This document shows positions 25,963 to 34,506 of a stretch of 64,000 nucleotides of DNA, piece after piece (the stretch's first letter is position 1; each line of letters begins with the position of its first letter). The stretch covers positions 17,345 through 81,344 of the forward strand of contig CANQLX010000001.1 in the NCBI GenBank assembly GCA_947624835.1. Direction: 5' to 3'. A program made the translations under genes and the position numbers. Source of the DNA: an uncultured Clostridia bacterium (GTDB lineage: Bacteria > Bacillota > Clostridia > Oscillospirales > Acutalibacteraceae). Under the pieces are notes generated by a model. That model ran no database searches, had not been told where the DNA came from, and was given only the letters and a program-made list of their open reading frames with translations.

Positions 25963-27594
25963 TTAACTGTCTTCCGGTCCTGTTGATATATTGATGCTTA
26001 TCTTCGCACCGTATGGGGCTTTATCCCCTGCATTATAGTTTTCGTAACCTATTACCATACCGCTCTGAACGGTATCGCTTGCTGTATAATTACCCGGTGA
26101 AGCAATGAATCCCTGCTGGTTAAGCGCACTTACGGCTGTTTCAACCGGCTGCCCTGCAATTACGGGAAGCTCCCGGTTTGCCGGTCCTTTACTTACCTTT
26201 ACAACGATTGTAGCCTTCTTGTTTGCCTTTGTACTCACCTCAGGACTCTGCTCGGCAATTTCTCCTTCTTTATATATCTCACTGAACACATCTTCGTTTG
26301 ACTTTATCACAATATAATCCGATTCCGCCGTCTGTTTTGCAACAACATCATTATAGTTCTGACCGACAAGATCAGGAATATGGATCACATTCGGATCTAT
26401 GCTCTCTTCAGCAGACGATTCAGTCTGTGATTCTTCCTCATTATTTATTATAAATCCGATATTGCTTGTGGGGTGCTGATATATCCACAAAATACCCGCA
26501 ACTGCAAGTATAAGGAGACAAGCAAGAACAGAAATGACACCCCATGCATATCCCGGCACACCGCTTTTTTTCGGAGTATATCTGTTTGCTGTCTGAGTCT
26601 GGATTGCATTTCTGTCAGCCTCTGTCCGCATTGCCTTGACAGTCGGTGCGGCAGAAAGATGGGTACGCATTTCTTCAAATGTCTGTATTCTCTTTTTAGG
26701 CAATACCTGAAGTCCTCCTGCGAGGGCAGTCACGACATGAGACGGCAGACGCTTAAAGACAGACGTGGGTATAGGAAGCTTTCCGTCAGTTTTTCTGTCA
26801 CAGCTGTTTTCGGGCAGTCTTCCGGTAAGAGCATAGAACAATGTTGCCGTAAAGCCGTATATATCCGTGGCTTCCGATATTTCGCCGCCGTCCATATACT
26901 GCTCCATTGCCGCACAGCCGTCCATAAGCTCCGGCTCAAAATTCGTACCCGAACGTCTTATATCGTCTATTGCAAAGCCTATAAGCCTGAGCTTTCCGGA
27001 TGTTGTTACAACTATATTCTCCGGAGATACGGCATAGTGTCCTATTCCTGCGGAATGAAGCGTGGAAAGTGCAGAAATAAGCGGCATAAACAACTGACGT
27101 GCCGTATTCCAGTCAAGACTTCCGCCTCTGCGTTCAACAAATTCGGTAAACGGAATGGAATCATAATATTCCTCAACAGTGTATGAAACTCCGTTCTCGG
27201 TAAAAATGTCATAAATGGGTGCAACGGCAGTAAGCTCACGCATCCTTGCTATTGTTCTGTAGTAGCTGAGGAACTTATCATTGACTTCCTTGTATCTTTC
27301 CTCAAAACCGGAACGTATAACAACATTGGTTTTTCCCTTTGCCCTGCCTGAAATACCTGCGGGCATAAATTCATGAATAATAACAGGAGAGGACATAGCC
27401 TCACTGTATGCTATATATCTTGTGCCCTCAGAGTTATTCTCTATCCTTCTTCCGACAAGATAGTTATCCTGCTGTAGCTTCACACCGAGGGGTAAAAAAG
27501 GAGCCGGCTGCTCACTTGAACGGTCAAAACCGCAAAACGGGCAAATCTGTTCGCCGAGATTTTCTTTCATACATCCCAAACAAAGCTGTGTCAT
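25963..27594 (-). CDS. Zinc-ribbon, pseudokinase and PASTA membrane protein
   Basis: A 543-residue protein laid out like a PASTA Ser/Thr kinase but with a dead kinase domain. Order: N-terminal zinc ribbon (C5, C8, C18, C21), kinase-fold domain (about 44-315), one membrane helix (349-373), then two extracellular PASTA domains (about 404-468 and 475-540) that bind peptidoglycan muropeptides in this family. The three catalytic elements are replaced: the beta-3 Lys is H74 (VIIHEF), HRD is HYA (186-188) and DFG is GFA (206-208), while the DxxxxG motif TDIYGFTATLF is kept. It is expected to sense cell wall state and to signal through binding rather than phosphorylation. No phosphatase or active kinase is adjacent. 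Confidence 0.88.
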   Translation of the reverse strand: MTQLCLGCMKENLGEQICPFCGFDRSSEQPAPFLPLGVKLQQDNYLVGRRIENNSEGTRYIAYSEAMSSPVIIHEFMPAGISGRAKGKTNVVIRSGFEERYKEVNDKFLSYYRTIARMRELTAVAPIYDIFTENGVSYTVEEYYDSIPFTEFVERRGGSLDWNTARQLFMPLISALSTLHSAGIGHYAVSPENIVVTTSGKLRLIGFAIDDIRRSGTNFEPELMDGCAAMEQYMDGGEISEATDIYGFTATLFYALTGRLPENSCDRKTDGKLPIPTSVFKRLPSHVVTALAGGLQVLPKKRIQTFEEMRTHLSAAPTVKAMRTEADRNAIQTQTANRYTPKKSGVPGYAWGVISVLACLLILAVAGILWIYQHPTSNIGFIINNEEESQTESSAEESIDPNVIHIPDLVGQNYNDVVAKQTAESDYIVIKSNEDVFSEIYKEGEIAEQSPEVSTKANKKATIVVKVSKGPANRELPVIAGQPVETAVSALNQQGFIASPGNYTASDTVQSGMVIGYENYNAGDKAPYGAKISINISTGPEDS

Positions 27595-27726
27595 TATTAT
27601 ATACCGCCTTCTCCGTACATAATTTTGTTATCTGACGGCAATGCAACAGTACGGTATCCGCATTGCCGAAACAAAAATACATTTTTAATTTATGTTCTCC
27701 GAAAGCATGACGGAGCCACTCAATGA

Positions 27727-27756
27727 ATTATAACACAACAAATATCCAAATTGCAA
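27727..27756 (-). promoter_or_regulatory. Promoter of pseudokinase gene
   Basis: Minus-strand TTGCAA (27751-27756) and TATAAT (27727-27732), 18-base spacer, giving a leader of about 125 bases with two hairpins. Confidence 0.5.
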
Positions 27757-27886
27757 GTTTTTAGGGACTAATGTCCATATTAATTACAAAATTGTAAATA
27801 TAAACGGTATTTTATACCGAATTTTATTAAAAACTTGAATATTATATTAGGATTTGTAAAATTTCAACAAAATATTCTCTTTTCAT

Positions 27887-27915
27887 TTGACATAATATAA
27901 ATCGGTTGATAAAAT
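27887..27915 (+). promoter_or_regulatory. Promoter of PPTase gene
   Basis: Perfect TTGACA (27887-27892) and TAAAAT (27910-27915), 17-base spacer. The transcript would carry about 85 leader bases with an 8-base inverted repeat before the start. Confidence 0.6.
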
Positions 27916-28007
27916 CTAATACATACGTGCCCGTGCCATAAGAGTTTGTATTTAGCTTAACCGATATAACTCTTAGTGTATCAGGCATATACCGGAGGTA
28001 ATTTATT

Positions 28008-28622
28008 ATGCTTTATATATTGGAAGATACAGACAAACTTGACGAGGAATTTATTGCTTCATCATATAATCATCTGAGTCTGCAAAGGCTCCGTAAGCTT
28101 GATTCCCTTAAAAAATCGTCAGCAAGAGTAAATGCGGCAGCTGTATATCTCCTTCTCAGGTATGCCCTGAAAAACGAATATAACATCGACACAGCACCCG
28201 ATTTTATTTTCAAAAAAAACGGAAAACCCTACCTTAAGAATAACAGAGAAATATTTTTTAATCTCAGTCACTCACGCAATTCCTGTGCCTGCATTGTTTC
28301 CGACAGTGAAACAGCCGTGGATATTGCTGAATTTCGCAGGGTCAGCATGAATACGGCAAAATATTACTGCTCCCCGACTGAATTTGCCATGATAGAGAGC
28401 ATTGAGGATCAGGCAGAGAGAGATAGAGAACTCATTCGCATCTGGTCAATAAAGGAATGTTGCTCAAAAATTGACGGATCGGGTCTGAGTATGAATTTTA
28501 AATCAGTGGAAAGTAAAAAGCTTGACAAAATCCATGTGATAAAAGGTGAAAGATATTATGCCTCATATTATTCTAAAGAATGTCAAAAATTAATTAAGCC
28601 AATATTCAGTGATTTGCTTTAA
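28008..28622 (+). CDS. 4'-phosphopantetheinyl transferase, Sfp/AcpT type
   Basis: A 204-residue enzyme that moves the phosphopantetheine arm from coenzyme A to a carrier-protein serine. The superfamily motifs are present: an NLSHSRNSCACIVS segment, AVDIAEFRR (Mg-binding Asp, with Ala for the usual Gly) and WSIKECCSKIDGSGLSM (the WxxKE motif). It belongs to the long Sfp-like group, not AcpS. GGAGG before the start. This genome-level helper is a candidate to activate the stand-alone ACP at 4125-4364, although the genes are 24 kb apart. It converges on the HAD gene. Confidence 0.88.
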   Translation: MLYILEDTDKLDEEFIASSYNHLSLQRLRKLDSLKKSSARVNAAAVYLLLRYALKNEYNIDTAPDFIFKKNGKPYLKNNREIFFNLSHSRNSCACIVSDSETAVDIAEFRRVSMNTAKYYCSPTEFAMIESIEDQAERDRELIRIWSIKECCSKIDGSGLSMNFKSVESKKLDKIHVIKGERYYASYYSKECQKLIKPIFSDLL

Positions 28623-28629
28623 GGCATAA

Positions 28630-29445
28630 TTACATCTCATTCATAAGAAATTCCGCTACACCGTCCTCATAGCTGTTGCCGATTACAATATCGGCGGCAG
28701 CTTTTACTTTTTCCTTTGCATCGCCCACTGCTGCGGCGATATCGGCATTTTTCAGCATATCAAGGTCATTGTAATTATCCCCGAAGGCTACTGCTCTGTC
28801 AGCCTTTAACATCTCTTTTATTTTGAGCATTCCCGCAGCCTTTGAGGCTTCATCAGAAAATATTTCAAGATAGTACAAGTCTGAATAATTATCGCTGTAA
28901 AGGGTTGAACATACACCGTCGGTCATTTCGATCTCCTGATGTATAGGCAAAAGCCTTTCGTAGTCATCCACCATCGTAAAGTAAATAACCTTGTCATTCT
29001 TGCTTATCTGCATATCGCCAATTTGAGAAAAACTTTTATAATCGCTGCGTCTTGTCTCAAAGAAATTCCTCTCCTGTTGGTTTCTTAGCTTTTCAAATTC
29101 AACATGGATACCGTATTCTCTGTCAACCTTATATACAAAAGAGGTTCTGTCATGCTTTTTGAGTATTCTCAAAACCTCCTTTGCTGCCTGAGTCCTTATC
29201 GGTATACAGTCAATATATGCTTTCTTTGAAAAGTCATATATAAGCACACCGTTGAGCTGCACACATGGCAGCTTCAGTTCCAGCCTGTCAAGCAGCTTTA
29301 CGGAGCTTAAACTGCGTGCTGTGGCAACGGTAAAGAGCATACCCTTTCTTATAAGACTGTTTATTATTTCCGCACTTCTTTCCGAAAGTCGTGCATCCCT
29401 ATTCAGCAATGTGCCATCAAGGTCGGATATGTATAATGTTGACAT
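28630..29445 (-). CDS. Cof-type HAD phosphatase
   Basis: A 271-residue HAD-superfamily phosphatase of the Cof subfamily (C2B cap), acting on small sugar or cofactor phosphates. Motif I ISDLDGTLLNRDA, motif II TVATARS, Lys in SDEASKAAGM, and motif IV FGDNYNDLDML. Start follows AAGGAGA. It is 12 bases downstream of the MORN-repeat gene, so the two are likely co-transcribed. Substrate unknown. Confidence 0.92.
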   Translation of the reverse strand: MSTLYISDLDGTLLNRDARLSERSAEIINSLIRKGMLFTVATARSLSSVKLLDRLELKLPCVQLNGVLIYDFSKKAYIDCIPIRTQAAKEVLRILKKHDRTSFVYKVDREYGIHVEFEKLRNQQERNFFETRRSDYKSFSQIGDMQISKNDKVIYFTMVDDYERLLPIHQEIEMTDGVCSTLYSDNYSDLYYLEIFSDEASKAAGMLKIKEMLKADRAVAFGDNYNDLDMLKNADIAAAVGDAKEKVKAAADIVIGNSYEDGVAEFLMNEM

Positions 29446-29457
29446 TTCTGCTTCTCC

Positions 29458-32058
29458 TTAATCCGCTATAACATAATATACAGTATCGGCAAAGTGAAGT
29501 CTTTTACTTCCTTTCAGTGGTCTTGTGCTGAATTTTCCCCGCAATTCTCTGCCGTCACTCATATAGATAATTCCCATTCCGTCCGCAAGCCCCTTTGAGA
29601 AAATTCCGGTATATCTGTGGTCACAAAACAGCAAGGTACCCTTTCCCTCCGGAATACCGTTTGAAAGACAGCCCGTATATTTACCTGCTTCGTAGGACAT
29701 ATCAATTGCATATTCGGGAATGAGCCTGAATTTCTCATATTCCGTATCCCTGAGCTGTTCACATTCGGGCAGATCCTCAAGCTGTTTATAAAATACCTGC
29801 ATAGTTTTTTCCGGCATATCGTTTTTAAATATACCCTCAAATTCCTTTTCGCACAAATTGTTGTAGGAGCAGCCCATACCATTTCTTTTTCCGTCGGAAA
29901 CATTTCCGAAGTAGATCATTATATTATCCTCGGAATATTCACACATATATGTAAGCACATCATCACTGTACAGACATTTCCTTATAACTTTTCCGTCATA
30001 TATTTCATTTATCCTGCCGTGACGTTTATTATCTCTGAACTGTCCCACATATCTTGCAGTACCGTTTTCGTAAAGTATTCCGCAGCCACTGTGACAGTCA
30101 TTTTCCCACATTCCGAAATATATAATCTCATTGCCGCTATACTCAGCCCCAAGACCGCATTTCATACCGTTTCTGAAAGTACCGGAATAAATTGGAATAT
30201 CGTCTTTATACAGAGTTCCCGAGCCTTCATATACGGAATTAACAAAGCCTCCATCATATACTTTCTCTCCGTTTGCATATTCAACTCCCCTGCCGTTTCT
30301 GTGTCCATTGCTCCATTCACCGCAGTATACAAGGTGATTGTTCCTGTTATATTCATTGAAAATGCCTGTGGGTTCACCGTCAGTAAAATTACCCTCAACA
30401 TAGGCTCCGTTTTCAAGAAAGAGTCTTCCTGCCCCGTTATACACATCATTTTCAAAGCTTCCCATATATATTAGTCTGCCTGTTCGGTCTGTAAGCGAGC
30501 ATTTTCCGTATGCCCTGCCGTTTCTGAATGTGCCCCTCAATATTTTTCCGTCATCAAAATAAAGAGTTCCCTTTCCATTATAAAGATTATCATTCCATTC
30601 ACCGTTATAGCATACCGAACCGTCGGATTTATAGGATATACCTGTTCCGATCCTTATATTATTCTTATATTCACCGACATACAGCATATTGCCCTCACTG
30701 TCAAACTGTGTTCCGGTTCCCGAAAATTCACCATCCTTATACTTACCGACAAAGAAATTATCTCCTTCTGCGGAATATGTAACAGCCGCTCCGTTTCTTT
30801 TTCCATCCTTTGTTTTGCCGAGATATACAAACCTTCCGTCCTTATCAAAGCTCGCTCCTATTCCGCATGAAGTATTATTCTGCCAGTCTCCCACAAACAC
30901 GCTTCCATCATTGGGAGAAAATGCTATTCCCAGACCTTCACGTTTATTCTGCTTCCAAGAGCCTACATAGCACAGCTTGCCGGATTTATAATAATAAACT
31001 CCGAAGCCGTCACGCTTATCATCCTTATAGCCTCCCTCATAAGCCGTTTTTCCGTTTGACATAGCAGTTCTGCCCATACCGCTCCGTTTATCATCGACAA
31101 CTTCTCCGTAGTAATAATACTTGCTTTCACCCGATTCGATTATAAGCTTTTCCATAAGCTCATAGGGACATTCAGATAAATATGTACATGATTGTCCGTG
31201 TATATCATCTATTTTTCTGTCGTATTTATGGCTGTCATTCAAAGCGGCTGTAGGAATGTTATCCTCACCTTCGGTCTGCCGGATTATACTGTCCACGTAA
31301 TCTTTGTTTCCGCCTTCCTCAACGTGAGAGTGTTTCTCAGTTGGCTCTTTCACTTCAAAATCGGCGCTATCTATATCAAATGACGGTTTCACGATCCCAT
31401 CGGATTCAAGTCTGCCGGATGACGAATTTTCCCTTTCAAATATTTCGTCAAGCATTGCCTGTCGTTTTTCTGCTTCGGTTTCATTACAGAAATAATAGCT
31501 TCCGCTGTTTGTGCGGCAGAATATCTCAGGCATTCCCGATTGACTGTTAAGATTTTCCGTAAGCTCCTTATCCACAACCTGCTCGAAAGGATAGAGTACA
31601 TCGGCAGTATCACTGCCCTTTCTTACCAGCACGCTTCTTTCGCCGTCCGTTGAAGGTACAACGGAACAAACGGGAGTATTTTTATCGTTTTTTGAAAAAA
31701 ACTCCACTCTTAGAAGTGTATGTGAGTTATCGTAATAAGCTCTTTTATACGGATGCTTTTCCCTGTCAACTGATTCAATATAATATCCTTCCTCACATAT
31801 GGCGGAATATTCTGCAAGCTGAGAGCCGATAAGCTTTTTCCATTTCAAGGGCTTATCCTCTTCCATATTGTAGGAGCAGCGGTAGATTGTACCCATGATG
31901 TTATAGGTACTGCGGTTTTTCTGACGCTTTCCTGTTTCAAAATACTTTTGACGTATCTTGCTTAAAATATCTCCCCCGTCAACCGTTTCCAGCACTGTAT
32001 TGTATATTCCGTAATAAATAAGCTCTCTGTCTGCTTTTTGTATTAATTTGTAATCCAT
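29458..32058 (-). CDS. Large MORN-repeat protein
   Basis: An 866-residue protein with no signal peptide or membrane helix. The N-terminal 290 residues have no domain I recognise and end in an acidic low-complexity stretch. Residues about 295-850 are a near-continuous array of about twenty MORN repeats of about 23 residues (pattern YxGxWxxxxxxGxGxxxxxxG, for example CYVGSWKQNKREGLGIAFS and LYVGEYKNNIRIGTGISYK). MORN arrays in bacteria form elongated beta-rods that bind proteins or lipids. No catalytic domain is visible, so a scaffold role is the best guess. AGGG site before the start. A HAD phosphatase gene follows. Confidence 0.9.
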   Translation of the reverse strand: MDYKLIQKADRELIYYGIYNTVLETVDGGDILSKIRQKYFETGKRQKNRSTYNIMGTIYRCSYNMEEDKPLKWKKLIGSQLAEYSAICEEGYYIESVDREKHPYKRAYYDNSHTLLRVEFFSKNDKNTPVCSVVPSTDGERSVLVRKGSDTADVLYPFEQVVDKELTENLNSQSGMPEIFCRTNSGSYYFCNETEAEKRQAMLDEIFERENSSSGRLESDGIVKPSFDIDSADFEVKEPTEKHSHVEEGGNKDYVDSIIRQTEGEDNIPTAALNDSHKYDRKIDDIHGQSCTYLSECPYELMEKLIIESGESKYYYYGEVVDDKRSGMGRTAMSNGKTAYEGGYKDDKRDGFGVYYYKSGKLCYVGSWKQNKREGLGIAFSPNDGSVFVGDWQNNTSCGIGASFDKDGRFVYLGKTKDGKRNGAAVTYSAEGDNFFVGKYKDGEFSGTGTQFDSEGNMLYVGEYKNNIRIGTGISYKSDGSVCYNGEWNDNLYNGKGTLYFDDGKILRGTFRNGRAYGKCSLTDRTGRLIYMGSFENDVYNGAGRLFLENGAYVEGNFTDGEPTGIFNEYNRNNHLVYCGEWSNGHRNGRGVEYANGEKVYDGGFVNSVYEGSGTLYKDDIPIYSGTFRNGMKCGLGAEYSGNEIIYFGMWENDCHSGCGILYENGTARYVGQFRDNKRHGRINEIYDGKVIRKCLYSDDVLTYMCEYSEDNIMIYFGNVSDGKRNGMGCSYNNLCEKEFEGIFKNDMPEKTMQVFYKQLEDLPECEQLRDTEYEKFRLIPEYAIDMSYEAGKYTGCLSNGIPEGKGTLLFCDHRYTGIFSKGLADGMGIIYMSDGRELRGKFSTRPLKGSKRLHFADTVYYVIAD

Positions 32059-32158
32059 GTCAATATCCCTTTCATGCTTTATACTTTATTTATCATACAA
32101 TAATTATCAGATTTTTGCAAGAAAAAGCGATATAAAAGACAAATGCAGGTAAAAAAAC

Positions 32159-32187
32159 TTTCAAAATAATGTATTGTATGATATAAT
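32159..32187 (+). promoter_or_regulatory. Promoter of mscS-coaX
   Basis: TTTCAA (32159-32164) and TATAAT (32182-32187), 17-base spacer, 29 bases before the MscS start. Confidence 0.5.
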
Positions 32188-32216
32188 TAACTTGTATTTC
32201 TATCGGGAGGTATTAT

Positions 32217-33140
32217 ATGCACTGCTTATTTCTTGATAACCCCATTGCGGGAAATGACGTTGGGGAACAACTCAATCATTTCCAGAAATGGTTAAATTCC
32301 TTTATAAATTGGTTTATCGGTATGATACCGAATATTATAACTGCAGTTGTAATTCTTATCGGCGGATGGTGGCTTATCAAGCTTATACTTAAAATTATGG
32401 TCCGTGCCCTGAATAAGGGAAAGGCAGATCCGACTGTGATAAGCTTTCTTAACTCTATTGTTAAGGCTGCACTCTTTATTTTTCTTGGAGTATGTGTACT
32501 CTCGGCTTTGAATTTTGACGTTTCAACGCTTATTGCCGCCATAGGTGCTGCAACTGTTACAATAGGTCTTGCACTTAAGGACAGCCTTGCAAATGTTGCG
32601 AGTGGTACACTTATAATAATAAATAAAAAGTTCAAAACAGGTGATTTTATTGAAACTGAGGGAATAATCGGAGAGGTTATCAAAATTGATATGATGTACA
32701 CTACCCTCAGAACCTATGATTATAAGGAGGTAATAATACCTAATTCGCGGCTTACCTCAAATAATATAATAAATCATTTTGTGCTTGATGTAAGACGTCT
32801 TGAAATACCCGTACCGATTTCATATGAGGAGGATATTGCAAGGGCAAGAAATGTAATTATGGAGGTAATTAAAAATGATGAAAGAGTTATAGATGACAGG
32901 GACAATAAAGTTATTGTTGATAAATTCAATGAAAGCAGTGTAGATCTTACTGTATGGATATGGTGCGAATCCGAGGATTATTGGAGGCTTTTGTTTGATA
33001 TGAGAGAAAAGATAAAATATGCCCTGAGCAAGGCAAATATAGAAATACCGTTTAATCAGATTGATGTACACATTGATAACGGGGTAAATGAAAAATTGGA
33101 TTTTATGAAATCCTTACCGGAGGGGGAAAATAAAAAATGA
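32217..33140 (+). CDS. mscS: Small-conductance mechanosensitive channel (MscS family)
   Basis: A 307-residue heptameric tension-gated channel. Three membrane helices (about 35-125) with the pore-lining TM3 Gly/Ala pattern IAAIGAATVTIGLALKDSLANVASG, then the beta domain (FKTGDFIETEGIIGEVIKI, VIIPNSRLTSNNIIN) and a C-terminal alpha/beta vestibule. Complete for the family. It shares an ATGA overlap with coaX, giving a two-gene operon. GGGAGG site before the start. Confidence 0.94.
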   Translation: MHCLFLDNPIAGNDVGEQLNHFQKWLNSFINWFIGMIPNIITAVVILIGGWWLIKLILKIMVRALNKGKADPTVISFLNSIVKAALFIFLGVCVLSALNFDVSTLIAAIGAATVTIGLALKDSLANVASGTLIIINKKFKTGDFIETEGIIGEVIKIDMMYTTLRTYDYKEVIIPNSRLTSNNIINHFVLDVRRLEIPVPISYEEDIARARNVIMEVIKNDERVIDDRDNKVIVDKFNESSVDLTVWIWCESEDYWRLLFDMREKIKYALSKANIEIPFNQIDVHIDNGVNEKLDFMKSLPEGENKK

Positions 33141-33904
33141 TACTTGCCATTGATGTGGGAAATACCAACATAGTTTTTGGAGGAATTGAAAATTCAGCAC
33201 CGATATTTGTCACAAGAATAAACACGGATAAAAATAAAACAGAGGACGAATATGCAGTTATATTCAAAACACTTATAGAAATCAACGGAAGCTCTGCCGA
33301 TTCCTTTGACGGAGCAATAATATCCTCCGTGGTGCCGCAGCTTAATGAGGTACTCAGGAAGGCAATATTGATGCTCACAAAATGTGAAGCAATAATTGTG
33401 GGACCGGGAGTAAAAACAGGACTTGATATAAAGATTGACAATCCTGCAACGCTCGGAAGTGATATTGTTGTAGGCTGTGTTGCCGCCGTTGCACAATATC
33501 CCAAGCCACTCATCGTTATAGATATGGGAACAGCAACCACCATAGTTGTTGTTGATAAGAATGGAATATACAGAGGGGGGATTATAGCACCGGGAGTAAG
33601 AGTTGCAATGGAATCCCTAACGGGAAACACTGCTCAGCTTCCGGCAATAAGCCTTGATGCACCGAGGAGGGCTATAGGAACCAATACTGCAGATTGTATG
33701 CGTTCCGGTATTGTTTTCGGAAATGCGGCAATGATCGACGGTATGATAGACAGACTCTCACTTGAAATTGACGGAGAACCGACTGTTGTCGCAACCGGAG
33801 GACTTTCATCAAAAATCATACCTAACTGCAAACATAATATTTTCATTGATAATGATTTGCTTATAAAAGGACTTGAGATTATTTACAATAAAAATCTTGA
33901 TTAA
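33137..33904 (+). CDS. coaX: Type III pantothenate kinase
   Basis: The 255-residue CoaX enzyme that phosphorylates pantothenate in the first committed step of coenzyme A synthesis. ASKHA motifs: AIDVGNTNIVFG at the start, SSVVPQLNEVL, GPGVKTGLDIKIDNPATLGSDIV, VIDMGTATTIVVVD and ATGGLSSKI. The start ATG overlaps the mscS stop (ATGA). This is the CoA source for both housekeeping and carrier-protein activation. Confidence 0.95.
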   Translation: MILAIDVGNTNIVFGGIENSAPIFVTRINTDKNKTEDEYAVIFKTLIEINGSSADSFDGAIISSVVPQLNEVLRKAILMLTKCEAIIVGPGVKTGLDIKIDNPATLGSDIVVGCVAAVAQYPKPLIVIDMGTATTIVVVDKNGIYRGGIIAPGVRVAMESLTGNTAQLPAISLDAPRRAIGTNTADCMRSGIVFGNAAMIDGMIDRLSLEIDGEPTVVATGGLSSKIIPNCKHNIFIDNDLLIKGLEIIYNKNLD

Positions 33905-34054
33905 CCCGGCACATTAAAAAATTCCTTCAATGATACCACATTGTGACTCCGATACAACACAATGATGAAAAACAAATGTACACTTTTACTGTGTAAAATT
34001 CGTACCGGTACTAATAGGTGTGAATTAATTAACAGATTTGAGGAGTTAAATGTT

Positions 34055-34228
34055 ATGACTGAAAAAGAAAAAATGCTAAAAGGTGAATGGCACAATGCTA
34101 ATTTTGACGAAACTCTGCTCAAGGAACGTCAAAAAGCAGAGTTGCTCTGTTATGATTTTAATATGTCCAAACCGGGAAGTCGTGAGCAAATTTCCGCTTT
34201 GACTAAACTGTATCAATCAAAGTGCTAA
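34055..34228 (+). pseudogene. Truncated maltose/sugar O-acetyltransferase (N-terminal piece only)
   Basis: Fifty-seven residues match only the N-terminal Mac domain of maltose/galactoside O-acetyltransferases (MTEKEKMLKGEW, ERQKAELLCYDFNMSKPGSR), after which the left-handed beta-helix catalytic part (about 130 residues) is missing. GAGGAG lies before the ATG at 34055. The frame runs into foreign sequence at about 34225 that continues as an IS5-type transposase fragment, so the gene was cut by an insertion or deletion there. Non-functional as an acetyltransferase. Confidence 0.75.
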
Positions 34229-34230
34229 CG

Positions 34231-34428
34231 GGGGAAAACTCCAAAAACAAATCCGTGGGTATGTCCAGAGGTGGAAGAACCGCAAAAATTCATGCTATTA
34301 TATATGGACTGGGAAATCCGTAAGAATTTTTGCTTAGCTGCGTAAACGAACATGATTCAAAACACGCTGTTGATTTATTAAGCAATGTAACACAACTTTC
34401 CAAATTTTTTAAACAAGACCTAATATAA
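34231..34428 (+). pseudogene. IS5-family transposase fragment
   Basis: In the frame of the ATG at 34261 the translation reads GENSKNKSVGMSRGGRTAKI, HAIIYGLGNP, stop, EFLLSCVNEHDSKHAVDLLS. This is the mid-region of IS5/IS427-group DDE transposases (SRGGxTTKIHAxxDxLGNP and LxxGxxHDSxxAxxLL). It contains an internal TAA at 34321-34323 and lacks both ends, so it is a dead remnant. It adjoins the truncated acetyltransferase. Confidence 0.7.
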
Positions 34429-34506
34429 CCGAAAAATATTACAACACAAGCTACTCATTATGAATTTTATTAAACGGCAATAGGATAGTTTAATATTCTG
34501 ACTTAT

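Larger units (their letters stand above)
27595..28007. other. Intergenic region with two divergent promoters and hairpin leaders
   Basis: No gene seen. The minus-strand leader of the pseudokinase gene has two hairpins: GGCAATGC/GCATTGCC around 27643-27668 and CTCCG/CGGAG near 27700. AT-rich filler and a short CGGTAT/ATACCG palindrome near 27809 follow. The plus-strand leader of the PPTase gene carries TAAGAGTT (27939-27946) paired with AACTCTTA (27968-27975). Confidence 0.6.
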
